Shown: positions 42,402 to 51,000 of the stretch, piece by piece
How the letters are laid out: each line of letters starts with the position of its first letter
How positions within the stretch are numbered: position 1 is the stretch's first letter
Source of the DNA: Streptomyces sp. NBC_01296
GTDB taxonomy: Bacteria > Actinomycetota > Actinomycetes > Streptomycetales > Streptomycetaceae
Reading direction: 5' to 3'
Assembly (NCBI RefSeq): GCF_035984415.1
Contig: NZ_CP130720.1
Location: 7,502,001 to 7,566,000, forward strand
Length of the DNA: 64,000 bases
Position numbers and translations under genes: made by a program
The notes under the pieces: model-generated
The model's input: the letters and a program-made list of their open reading frames with translations, nothing else
Databases searched by the model: none
What the model was told of the DNA's origin: nothing

Positions 42402-43721
42402 TCAGCCGCTGCGGCGCGGGGCGCGGCCGGCCGGCTTCGCTCCCGGTGCGGCCGGTGCGGCCGGTGCGCCCGCGGCCCGCTGGAGCACCGCCGCATGGGC
42501 CAGCGCCAGCTCCACCACGTGCGCCGGGTCGGAAAGCGTGCGGCCGGTCAGCTGCTCGAGGCGCCGCAGCCGGTTCGAGACGGTGTTGCGGTGGCAGTAC
42601 AGCCGCTGGGCGGCGTACGTCGTCGAGCCCTGGCAGGTCAGCCAGGTGCCCAGCGTGTTCAGCAGCACCCGGCGGTCCTCCGCGGGCAGCGCCAGCACCG
42701 GCCCCAGCACCACCTCCCGCAGCCGGCCCGCGAGTTCGGCCTGGGAGGCGACCAGGGCCGTCGGCAGCCGCTCGTCCAGCAGGGCGGTGCACGGACCGCC
42801 GGACGCCGGGACGGTGCGCAGCGCCAGCGCGGCCAGCCAGCGCGCCCGGGCCAGGTCGCCGGGGGTCTCCACGACCGGGCTGACCCCGGCCCGGGCTCTG
42901 AGCGGGCCGAGCAGCTCCCGTACGGACTCCAGCGGATGGTGGCCCAGATCCACCAGGCCGGTCTCCCCGTCGGCGCGGATCCGCCACAGCACGCGCAGGC
43001 CGCTCGCCGCCGGCCCGGCGCCGGGCCGGCCGGGGCCGCCCGGATCGCCGGAGCTGCCGAGACCGGCTGAGCCGCCCGAGCCGCCGGGGCCGCTCAAGCC
43101 GCCGGACACGCCGGAGCCGCCCGAGTCGCCCGCGCCGAGTACGACGACCGCGAACCGGCCGCGCTCGGGCAGCCCCAGCTGGGCCGCCGCCTCCGAGGCC
43201 GCGGGCCCGTCCGACGGACCCGCACCGTCGAGCAGCGCGTCCAGAAGGGCCGCCCGGCGCTCCCGGTCGCGGTCCCAGCGCGCGGCCTCCGTACGGCGGT
43301 AGGCGTCGGCCACCGCGTCCGTCAGCTGGTCCAGTACGTCCCACAGCACGGCCGCGGCCGGCAGCAGCTGCGGCAGCGCCGCCGCGTCGTGCGCGGCCAC
43401 GGCCTCGCTGAGGGCCTGCCACACCAGCCGGCCGCCGCGCCGGTAGGTGCGCAGCAGCGAGGCGAGGGGCAGGCCCTGTTCGGCGCGGAGCGTACCGGTG
43501 GCGCACGCATCGGCGAGTTCCACGGGCAGGCCGCGGATGCCGAGGACCAGGCCCTCGACCGCCTGCCGCAGGTTGTGGTGGATCCGCTCGCGCAGCTCGG
43601 CCCGGCCGAGCAGGGCGGCGTACGCGGGGTCCTCGGCCAGCGTCCGGTCGGCGAGCCGGTCCGCCGTCACCGCGATGCGGCGGGACAGGTCCTCTCGTAT
43701 CTCCTCGATGATCCGCTCCAT
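42402..43721 (-). CDS. PucR-type transcriptional regulator
   Basis: Predicted 439 residues from the ATG at 43721. The N-terminal helical domain (ERIIEEIREDLSRRIAVTADRLAD...) and the middle part are the CdaR/GGDEF-like sensor region typical of the PucR family. It is interrupted by about 45 residues of Gly/Ser/Pro (near 195-240), a Streptomyces-style low-complexity linker. The DNA-binding block QGSTTYAAQRLYCHRNTVSNRLRRLEQLTGRTL lies near residue 375. It is convergent with the transporter and divergent from a TetR gene. Targets are unknown; autoregulation or control of the neighbours is likely. Confidence 0.87.
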   Translation of the reverse strand: MERIIEEIREDLSRRIAVTADRLADRTLAEDPAYAALLGRAELRERIHHNLRQAVEGLVLGIRGLPVELADACATGTLRAEQGLPLASLLRTYRRGGRLVWQALSEAVAAHDAAALPQLLPAAAVLWDVLDQLTDAVADAYRRTEAARWDRDRERRAALLDALLDGAGPSDGPAASEAAAQLGLPERGRFAVVVLGAGDSGGSGVSGGLSGPGGSGGSAGLGSSGDPGGPGRPGAGPAASGLRVLWRIRADGETGLVDLGHHPLESVRELLGPLRARAGVSPVVETPGDLARARWLAALALRTVPASGGPCTALLDERLPTALVASQAELAGRLREVVLGPVLALPAEDRRVLLNTLGTWLTCQGSTTYAAQRLYCHRNTVSNRLRRLEQLTGRTLSDPAHVVELALAHAAVLQRAAGAPAAPAAPGAKPAGRAPRRSG

Positions 43722-43837
43722 GCGGGCAGAGTGACACGTGGGAGGGGTTCGAGGGGAGGGCCCGGACCGTGCCGCATCCGCTAGCGTGTCCGAATCACTG
43801 CATGTGGAGTGGCCGCCGTACCGCGCTCCGCACCCCC

Positions 43838-43859
43838 GTACAGCCGTACAGCCGTACAC
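43838..43859. promoter_or_regulatory. Direct repeats of GTACAGCC before the TetR gene
   Basis: GTACAGCC is repeated twice and followed by GTACAC, giving three GTAC steps eight bases apart, 17 bp upstream of the TetR start. Spacing under one helical turn would allow a dimer or a stack of monomers. Possible autoregulatory site. Confidence 0.35.
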
Positions 43860-43875
43860 GGTCAGGGAACCGCCC

Positions 43876-44439
43876 ATGCGCCAGAACCCGGAGCGCCGCG
43901 CCGCGCTGCTCGACGCCGCGATCGAAGTCCTGGCGCGCAAGGGCTCGCGGGGCCTGACCCTGCGCGCGGTGGACGCCGAGGCGGGCGTACCGACGGGCAC
44001 CGCCGCGAACTACTTCGCCGACCGGGCCCAGTTGCTCGTACAGATCCTGCACCGCACCCGGGAGCGGCTGATCCCCGGCCCGGCGGACCCGGCCGGGCCG
44101 CCGGCAGGCGAGGCGCTGCTCGGGCAGCTCCTGGAACGGGTGCGGCGCGAGCGCAGCCTCCGCGTCGCCCTGCTGGAACTGCGGCTGGAGGGCATCCGGC
44201 GCCCCGAACTCCGGGCGGAGCTCGCCGCGTTCCAGGAGGCCGAGCTGGAGGCGGACGCGGCCCGGCACCGGGAGGCCGGGCTGCCGGGGGACCGGCAGGG
44301 CGCGCTGCTGCTGCACCTGGCGATGCTCGGCCTGATCGTGGACGACCTGACCGCGCCGGCGCTGCTCGAGCCGTACCCGGTGGAGGGGCTCATCGAGGCG
44401 ATGGTCGAGCGCCTCCTCCCGGAGCGCCCCGCGCACTGA
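43876..44439 (+). CDS. TetR-family transcriptional regulator
   Basis: Predicted 187 residues. The N-terminal helix-turn-helix reads RRAALLDAAIEVLARKGSRGLTLRAVDAEAGVPTGTAANYFADRAQLL (about 7-55), a clear TetR signature. The C-terminal half is helical (LLGQLLERVRRERSLRVALLELRLEGIRRPELRAELAAF), the usual ligand-binding and dimer part. No obvious target gene follows on the same strand, so it probably regulates itself and the divergent side. It is too far from the TCTGA-N7-TCAGA sites for me to name it as their repressor, although that can be tested. A hairpin follows. Confidence 0.9.
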   Translation: MRQNPERRAALLDAAIEVLARKGSRGLTLRAVDAEAGVPTGTAANYFADRAQLLVQILHRTRERLIPGPADPAGPPAGEALLGQLLERVRRERSLRVALLELRLEGIRRPELRAELAAFQEAELEADAARHREAGLPGDRQGALLLHLAMLGLIVDDLTAPALLEPYPVEGLIEAMVERLLPERPAH

Positions 44440-44443
44440 CTAT

Positions 44444-44469
44444 CGTGCCGGTGGGGGAGTGCCGGCACG
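44444..44469 (+). terminator. Hairpin between TetR and DUF6461 genes
   Basis: CGTGCCGG and CCGGCACG pair perfectly around a 10-base loop, ending five bases before the next gene's ribosome site. Confidence 0.5.
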
Positions 44470-44485
44470 CAGCGCGGAGGGGACC

Positions 44486-45103
44486 GTGGAGATGACCGGG
44501 GGCTCGGGCGGCGGTATCCAGTGGCTGGCGGACTGGGACGGCTGGTACGCCGGCCTCACCTTCGCCCGCGGCATAGCACCCGGCGAACTGGCGCTGCGCC
44601 TCGGCGCGCTGCCGGGCATCCGGCCCGGCCCGCTGGGCGCGACGGACGCCTGGAGCATGGTGACCGAGACGATGGACGGCGACGGCGTGGCCCGCGTCGG
44701 CAGCTGGGGCGGCTGGTCCTTCGCCGTCGAGCACGGCATGCCGGCCGGGGCGGAGCGGCTGGCCGAGGTCTCCCGGTCCGGCGTCGAGGCCGTCCACCTC
44801 GACCCGCAGCCGGACCACCCGCCCCGGCAGTTCGCGTACGCCCGGGACGGCGAGATCGTGTGCTGCTTCGGCCTCGGCGAGGAGGGCTGGCGCGGCGGCC
44901 ACCGGCCGGACTTCCTGCTCCCGGAACTGGTCGCGGCGGGGGTCCTCGCCCCGGACGGCACCCACGCCGGCCCCGAGGACGAACCCTGCGCGGACCGCGA
45001 CCGCCGCACCCTCGCCGTCCTCGAACACCGCTTCGCCCTGTCCCTGCCCCGTCACCTGATCGAGGACACCCCCCTCCCGGCCTTCGTGACATGCACCCAA
45101 TAG
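44486..45103 (+). CDS. DUF6461 domain protein
   Basis: Predicted 205 residues from a GTG at 44486 with GGAGG six bases upstream; an ATG at 44492 is in frame. The pattern WLADWDGWYAGLTFARGIAPGELALRLGALPG, then SWGGWSFAVEHGMPAGAERLAEVSR and GEIVCCFGLGEEGWRGG, matches DUF6461, a family of unknown function common in Streptomyces. Rich in Trp and acidic residues, no signal peptide, cytoplasmic. Confidence 0.78.
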   Translation: MEMTGGSGGGIQWLADWDGWYAGLTFARGIAPGELALRLGALPGIRPGPLGATDAWSMVTETMDGDGVARVGSWGGWSFAVEHGMPAGAERLAEVSRSGVEAVHLDPQPDHPPRQFAYARDGEIVCCFGLGEEGWRGGHRPDFLLPELVAAGVLAPDGTHAGPEDEPCADRDRRTLAVLEHRFALSLPRHLIEDTPLPAFVTCTQ

Positions 45104-45265
45104 CCCGCGGCGGGGCCGGAGTGCGGTGTTGTGCGCGAGTGTGGGGGCAGTCGGCCCGAAGCGTGGTGATCTTATGCCCGGAACTGCGCGAGTCAGCTGG
45201 GATTGCGCGCGGTAAGCGACTTTTATGGGGGTGCCAGGACTCGTACCGGAGCAGGGGGAGTATTC

Positions 45266-45508
45266 ATGGGCACCGACGGCAGCCAGAAGGACAGCGCACC
45301 CACCCTGATCGGTTCCGTGCAGCGCGCGCTGCGCCTCGTCGAGGCGATGTACGCCGAGGGCGGGGCGACGGCGAAACGGCTCGCGCGGGTCACCGGCATT
45401 CCGCTGCCCACCGTGTACCACCTGCTGCGCACCCTCACCCACGAGGGATACGTGGAGCGCGAAGGCGGGGCGTTCCGGCTCGCGGACCATCTTCCGCTCG
45501 CTTCGTGA
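45266..45508 (+). CDS. Solitary IclR-type winged helix-turn-helix protein
   Basis: Predicted 80 residues. AGGGGGAG six bases before the ATG sets the start. The sequence TLIGSVQRALRLVEAMYAEGGATAKRLARVTGIPLPTVYHLLRTLTHEGYVEREGGAFRLADHL is the complete DNA-binding domain of IclR regulators. It ends seven residues later, so the effector-binding domain of about 170 residues is absent. No IclR effector domain follows in other frames. It is either a genuine short regulator or a truncated gene. It stands just upstream of the roadblock array and could regulate it. Confidence 0.78.
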   Translation: MGTDGSQKDSAPTLIGSVQRALRLVEAMYAEGGATAKRLARVTGIPLPTVYHLLRTLTHEGYVEREGGAFRLADHLPLAS

Positions 45509-45715
45509 GCCCCCGTGCGCCCTTGCGCGACCGGCGGCGGTGATCAACATTCGTGGTCAGAAGTGGACGGGTTCCGGCCAAGCTGTCGCGTGGTTCTGTG
45601 CATGTTCCAGCGGAAAATGCCAGAAGCCCCTTCCGCGCTGTGGAACGTGAGTAAGTTCCCTCCTGTCGCGCCGTAGACCGTGCACTTCGCACGTCTGGCC
45701 GGGAGGGGAGCCCGC

Positions 45716-46120
45716 GTGCCCGGGATCGACGAATGCCTGCTCGAAGCCATGGCCCTGCCTGGTGCGCGGGGGGCCGCGCTGGTCGACTGGAGCAGCGGGC
45801 TGGCTCTCGGCACCGCCGGGGACTCGCCGGTCGGCGACCACGAGACCACCGCCGCCGAGACCGCCGAGCTGGCCCGGGCCGCCGCCGAGTACGAGTCCTT
45901 CGCCCAGCCGGCCCCGGACTCCGCCCAGGGCGAGCCCGCGGGCCAGCCCGTGGAGGACCTGATCGTCACCACCCGGACCGGCTACCACGTCCTGCGGTTC
46001 GTCGAGACCAGCTTCGACAGCAGCGTCTTCCTCCACCTGTGGCTGGACCGGACCGACGGCAACCTCGCCCTCGCCCGGCACAGACTCCGCGTCCTCGCCG
46101 AGGGGCTGGTCCTCAGATGA
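45716..46120 (+). CDS. Roadblock/LC7-like protein, first of the array
   Basis: Predicted 134 residues from a GTG with GGGAGGGGAG upstream. It aligns end to end with the 124-residue protein at 47509: GARGAALVDWSSGLALGTAGD here against GAIGAALVDYGSGMALGTIGG there, and VFLHLWLDRTDGNLALARHRLRVLAEGL against FFLYLALDRGRANLAMARHQLQKIEAEL. So the two are diverged paralogues. A Gln/Pro-rich insert near 55-75 is unique to this copy. Roadblock proteins usually modulate small GTPases. The stop overlaps the next start (ATGA). Confidence 0.75.
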   Translation: MPGIDECLLEAMALPGARGAALVDWSSGLALGTAGDSPVGDHETTAAETAELARAAAEYESFAQPAPDSAQGEPAGQPVEDLIVTTRTGYHVLRFVETSFDSSVFLHLWLDRTDGNLALARHRLRVLAEGLVLR

Positions 46121-46908
46121 CCGGCACCCAGGTGGGCGGCCTCGCCGCCGTTGCCGTCTCCCCCCTGCTCACCCGGCTCGCCGCCGAGCGCGCCACCGGC
46201 GCCCTGCTCCGCGACCGCGGCACCCTCTTCCTGGAGGACGGCCGCATCGTGCACGCCGAGAGCCCGGCCACCCCCGGCCTCGACGTGCTCCTCACCACCG
46301 GCGGCGGCCTCGCCCCCGAGCGCTGGCGCGAGGCGGTGGACCGGGCCGGCGCCCGCCGCCAGGTCGCCCGCTTCCTCGTGGACAGCGGGGGCCTCGCCGG
46401 CGGCGAACTGGAGATCTGCCATCTCGCCGCGATATTCGACGCCGCCTTCTTCGCCCTGTCCCCGGGCACCGGCCCCTCCCGGTTCCGCCGCGGAGCCACC
46501 CACTGGATCGGCTCCGTCCGCTCGGTCCCGGCCGCCGCCGTCGAGCGGGAGACCCAGCGCCGGCGGGAGCTGCTCGACGCGGTGTGGCCGTACCCGCTGC
46601 TGGACACCTCCCCCGTGGTGCCGCGGGCCGCCGCCCCCGGCCAGACCGTCACCGGCCGCCAGCGCGTCCTGCTGGCCAGGGCGGACGGCGTACGGACCCC
46701 GGCCGACCTCGCGTGGGTGCTGGGCCGCCCGGCCTTCCACACGCTGCTCGACGTACGGCGACTCGCGGCGGCCGGTCTCGTCGAGACCCCGCACGCTCCG
46801 GTCCTGGCACCGGTGGAAACACCCCTGCCCGACTGGATCACCCAGACCCAATCCCCGGACGTGGCGCTGCTCCGCCGGTTACGCGACGCACTGGAGGCAA
46901 GCCTGTGA
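46117..46908 (+). CDS. DUF4388 (PATAN)-type regulatory protein with winged helix
   Basis: Predicted 263 residues. GALLRDRGTLFLEDGRIVHAESPATPGLDVLL near residue 26 matches the DUF4388 core, where an internal strand pair displays a surface read-out of a ligand or protein state. The C-terminal part (TVTGRQRVLLARADGVRTPADLAWVLGRPAFHTLLDVRRLAAAGLVET) looks like a winged helix. The start overlaps the preceding stop by four bases, so it is translationally coupled to the first roadblock gene. DUF4388 and roadblock proteins often occur together in bacterial GTPase signalling. Confidence 0.72.
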   Translation: MTGTQVGGLAAVAVSPLLTRLAAERATGALLRDRGTLFLEDGRIVHAESPATPGLDVLLTTGGGLAPERWREAVDRAGARRQVARFLVDSGGLAGGELEICHLAAIFDAAFFALSPGTGPSRFRRGATHWIGSVRSVPAAAVERETQRRRELLDAVWPYPLLDTSPVVPRAAAPGQTVTGRQRVLLARADGVRTPADLAWVLGRPAFHTLLDVRRLAAAGLVETPHAPVLAPVETPLPDWITQTQSPDVALLRRLRDALEASL

Positions 46909-46988
46909 GGCTCCCGCTGCGACCGGCTCTGCGCTCGGAGCGCGCCGACCGCTCCGAGCGGAGGCTGCCAGACAGGAGAAAGCCCGAC

Positions 46989-47414
46989 ATGAGCACGGTG
47001 ATGGTGCCCCCCGAGGCCGAAGCGGACATACTCGCCGAGCTCCGCAGGCTGCGCGCCCGGGTCCCCCAGCTCACCGGCGCCCTCGCGGGCAGCGCCGACG
47101 GCCTGGTGCTCGCACAGGACAGCGCCGCGACCGAGGTGGAGTCCGTCGCGGCACTGACCGCGGCCGCCCTCGGAGTGGCCCAGCGGCTCAGCGACTGCAC
47201 CGGCCAGGGCGGATTCCGTGAGCTGCTCATCCGCGGCGAACACGGATACGTGGCCACCTACGCGGCCGGGGACGCCGCCGTCCTCACCCTGATCGCGGAG
47301 CCCCGCGTCAACGTCGGCCGGCTCCATCTGGAAGCCCGCCGCTCCAGCCTCCGGATAGCGGAGCTCATCGACCAGGTCCTCGGGCGCCGCGGCCCCGAGG
47401 TCCCGTCGGCCTGA
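46989..47414 (+). CDS. Roadblock/LC7 domain protein (MglB-like)
   Basis: Predicted 141 residues with AGGAG nine bases before the ATG. The fold pattern ILAELRRLRARVPQLTGALAGSADGLVLAQDSAATEVESVAALTAAALGVAQRLSD, followed by LLIRGEHGYVATYAAGDAAVLTLIAEPRVNVGRLHLEARR, is the standard roadblock/LC7 domain. In MglB and the conservon proteins this type binds a Ras-like GTPase. No GTPase gene is adjacent. It is the third gene of the array. Confidence 0.85.
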   Translation: MSTVMVPPEAEADILAELRRLRARVPQLTGALAGSADGLVLAQDSAATEVESVAALTAAALGVAQRLSDCTGQGGFRELLIRGEHGYVATYAAGDAAVLTLIAEPRVNVGRLHLEARRSSLRIAELIDQVLGRRGPEVPSA

Positions 47415-47508
47415 GCCGTCCCACCGCACCGCACCCCTTACCCACCACCGACCGACCGCAGAAACCGCAGACACCGTAGAAACGGTAGAAGAAAGAGGAG
47501 GGCCACTC

Positions 47509-47883
47509 ATGGCCAACGTGGAGACCGCACTCAAGGAAACCCTTGCCACCATCGACGGCGCGATCGGCGCGGCCCTGGTCGACTACGGCAGCGGCATGGC
47601 CCTCGGCACCATCGGCGGCGGCAAGGACCTCGACCTCACGGTGGCCGCTGCCGGCAACACCGACGTGGTCCGCGCCAAGGTCCGCACCATGGAGATGCTC
47701 GGCCTGAAGGATGAGATCGAGGACATCCTGATCACCCTCGGCACCCAGTACCACCTCATCCGGCTGATGAAGAGCCGCGACTCCAAGGGGTTCTTCCTCT
47801 ACCTCGCGCTCGACCGCGGCCGCGCCAACCTCGCCATGGCCCGGCACCAGCTCCAGAAGATCGAGGCCGAGCTCGAAGTCTGA
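47509..47883 (+). CDS. Roadblock/LC7-like protein, fourth of the array
   Basis: Predicted 124 residues with GGAGG nine bases before the ATG. It is the closest relative of the protein at 45716. The DYGSGMALGTIGGG loop and the C-terminal helix LAMARHQLQKIEAELEV are conserved between them. It appears to be a smaller, soluble roadblock-type protein. A 94-bp gap with A-rich short repeats precedes it, so it may have its own promoter. Confidence 0.8.
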   Translation: MANVETALKETLATIDGAIGAALVDYGSGMALGTIGGGKDLDLTVAAAGNTDVVRAKVRTMEMLGLKDEIEDILITLGTQYHLIRLMKSRDSKGFFLYLALDRGRANLAMARHQLQKIEAELEV

Positions 47884-47979
47884 GCAGACGTTCGGTCCGA
47901 CCCCGACGCAGAGGTGGCGGGCGGCTGAATTCTTTGCCGTCCGCCCCGGGGAACAAGGGTCATATGTCCATGATGGGGG

Positions 47980-48008
47980 GACTTTATCATCCCGTTACCG
48001 AGTAGGAT
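47980..48008 (+). promoter_or_regulatory. Candidate promoter of the cell-wall glycopolymer synthase
   Basis: GACTTT and TAGGAT are separated by 17 bases, and TAGGAT lies 54 bp before the ATG at 48063. The region (47900-48060) is the most AT-rich stretch of this part of the window and carries an ATGAT/ATCAT inverted pair. Confidence 0.4.
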
Positions 48009-48062
48009 GCTGTCATCACCTGATCATCGAAATAGCTTAAAACGCTGGAGAACCCGCCACCC

Positions 48063-51000
48063 ATGCCCCCGCGCCTGAGCATCGTCGTCCCCGTCTACAA
48101 CGTCGAGCTCTACCTCGACGAGTGCCTGGAGTCCATTGCCGCCCAGACGTTCGACGACTTCGAGTGCATCCTCGTCGACGACGGGTCCACCGACACCAGC
48201 GCCGTCATCGCCAAGGCCTTCGCCGCGCGGGACAAGCGTTTCCGGGTCGTCATGCAGGACAACGCCGGACTCGGCGCCGCCCGCAACGTGGGCGCCCGCC
48301 ACGCCTCCAAGGACAGCGAGTACCTGGCCTTCGTCGACAGTGACGACACGATGCCGGACTACGCCTACGAGCGCCTGATCGCCGCCCTCGACGAGACCGG
48401 CTCCGACTTCGCCGGCGGCAACGTGAAGCGTTTCCGCTCCGTCGGCATGCAGCAGTCCTGGGGCCACCGGGCCGCCTTCACCAAGACGCAGCTGAAGACC
48501 CACATCTCCAAGTTCCCGGCGCTGGTCACCGACCGCACCGCGTGGAACAAGGTCTACCGGCGCAGCTTCTGGGACGAGCACGGCTTCCAGTACCCGGAGG
48601 GCATCCTCTACGAGGACGCCCCCGTCAGCATCCCCGCGCACTACTTCGCGTCCAGCGTCGACGTCATCAGCGACTGCGTCTACCACTGGCGCGTGCGCGA
48701 AACCGGCGAGCGCTCGATCACCCAGCGCTCCACCGACCCGGTCTCCCTGATCGACCGCGTCACCTCCGTCCGCCTGGTCCGCGAGGCCCTCAAGGCCAAG
48801 GAGGGCGCCAAGTACGTCCGCTACCTGCGCGACTACGACTACAACGTGCTGAGCGAGGAGCTCCCGCTCATCTACAAGTACGTCGGAGAGGGCGGCGCCG
48901 ACTTCCGGGCCGCCTTCGTCAAGGAGGTCGGCGGGCTCGTCCGCGAGATCGGCACCGGCCCCTGGTCCGCCCTGACCGTGGCCGACCGCCTCAAGGCGTA
49001 CCTGGCCCGCGAAGGCCGCGTCGAGGACTTCATCGCCCTCACGCAGCACCAGAGCGACTACTCCTACAGCGTCCCCGTCAAGGGGCTGGCCCGCCCGCAG
49101 GCCGACTACCCGTTCCTGCACGGCCGTCCGCCGGTCCCCGCCAAGATCCTCACCCTCGGCCCGCGCGAGCGCCGCGTCGTCAGCCGCCTCGAGCAGGCCG
49201 TCTGGAGCGACGGCAAGCTGCTGCTGCGCGGCTACGCGCTGCCCGGCCACCTCGGCGCGGAGAGCCGTCTCGGCTCGCGCAAGGTGCTGGTCTTCCGCGA
49301 GGGCGGCAAGCGCCGCCGCACCGTCGTCAGCACTCGTACGGTCGCCTCCCCGATGGCCACCGTGAACTCCCCGCACCTCGCCCTGCGGCACGCCGACTGG
49401 GCCGGCTTCACCGCCGTCGTCGACCCCACCGTCTTCCAGACGGGCGGCAAGTGGAACGACGGCATATGGACCACGTCCATCGCCGTCACCGGCGCCGGCG
49501 GCCTGCACCGCGCCCGCCTCAAGGGCGGCGAGTCCGACACCGGCCAGAACCCGCCCGCCCACTGGGTGGCCCCGGACGTCCGCATCGTCCCGAACTCCAC
49601 CGGCGCGCTCACCATCCAGGTGGAGGTCGTCCGGGCCCGCGCCCTGGACGTCCGCCCGGCCGGTGACGACGCCGTCGAGGTGACCGGCGAGCTCGCCGCC
49701 GCGATCGGCGCCGACGCGACCCTGCGCGCCGAGCACGTCTCCACCGGCACCGTCCTCACCTTCCCGCTCGAGACCGCCGCCGCCGGCGGCGCCGGGCGGA
49801 TCCCGTTCTCCGTGCGCGTACCGCTGGCCGAGCTGGCCGCCGTACCCGACGCCGCGTGCGAGCCCGGCGAGTGGACCCCCGAGCCGTGGAGCCTGACCAT
49901 CGTCGGCGCCGACGGCGCCGACCACCGTCTCGTGCACGACGAGCGCGGCGGCTTCGCCGGCCTGGTCGTACCCCTGACCGGCGGGGACACCGGCCGCGCC
50001 CTCTTCGCCAAGCGCGGCAACACCGGACACCTGACCCTCTCGGTGCAGCCCTCGCCGCCGCTGGTCGACTCGGTCGCCACCCAGGACGGCACCGTCACGC
50101 TGAAGGGCCGCCTCGTCGCCCCGACCGACGAGCCGTACGAGCTGGTCCTGCACGACGCCCACGGCACCGAGTTCAGCTACCCCGTCACCCGCGACGGCGA
50201 CCGCTTCGAGTCCTCGTTCGAGCCCGTGCTCCCCGAGGCTTACGCCGGCCGCACCCCGCTGCCGCAGGGCCGCTGGTGGCCCACCCTGCGCCCGTTCGCC
50301 CAGGGCGGCACCACCGCGGGCCTGCTCGGCGTCGACCGGGGCGCCCCGGTGCAGTTCGCGCCCTCCGCCCTGCACGCCGGGCCGCACGCCCTCACCGTGG
50401 AGGGCCGCCGGATGCGGGTCGAGGCCCGCTTCTACGACCGCATGGTGCTCGTCGCCGACCCGCTGCTCAGCCCGCACGACCGCTCCCGGTACGCCCAGCG
50501 CGTCACCCGGTTCGAGACCTACCCGGCGCAGCGCGCCCTGCCGGTCAAGGACATCGTCGTCTACGACACCTTCCAGGGGAACGGCGCGGGCGACTCGCCC
50601 CGGGCCATCCACGAGGAGCTGCTGCGCCGCGGCGAGAAGCTCGACCACGTCTGGCTCGTTCGCGACGGCCGCGCCGAGGTCCCCGCGACCGCCCGCGCCG
50701 TGCAGTACGACAGCGTCGAAGCCTGGGAGGTCCTGGCCCGGGCCCGCTACTACGTCGTGAACGACAACGTGCCGCGGCGCTTCCAGCGCCGCGCCGGCCA
50801 GATCGTCGTCCAGACCTGGCACGGGACGCCGATCAAGGAGATCGGCCACGACTTCATCCACGACTACTACACGAGCCCCGAGATCCTCGAGGGTCTGGAG
50901 CACGACAGCGCCCAGTGGTCGCTGCTCGCCTCCCCGAGCTCGTACGCGACGCCGCTGCTCAAGCGCGCCCTCGGCTACCAGGGCGAGGTCATCGAGTCCG

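Noticed and set aside
45557..45562. Lone GTCAGA half-site before the roadblock array
   Set aside because: There is no inverted partner at the right distance, so it is not counted as a fourth operator.
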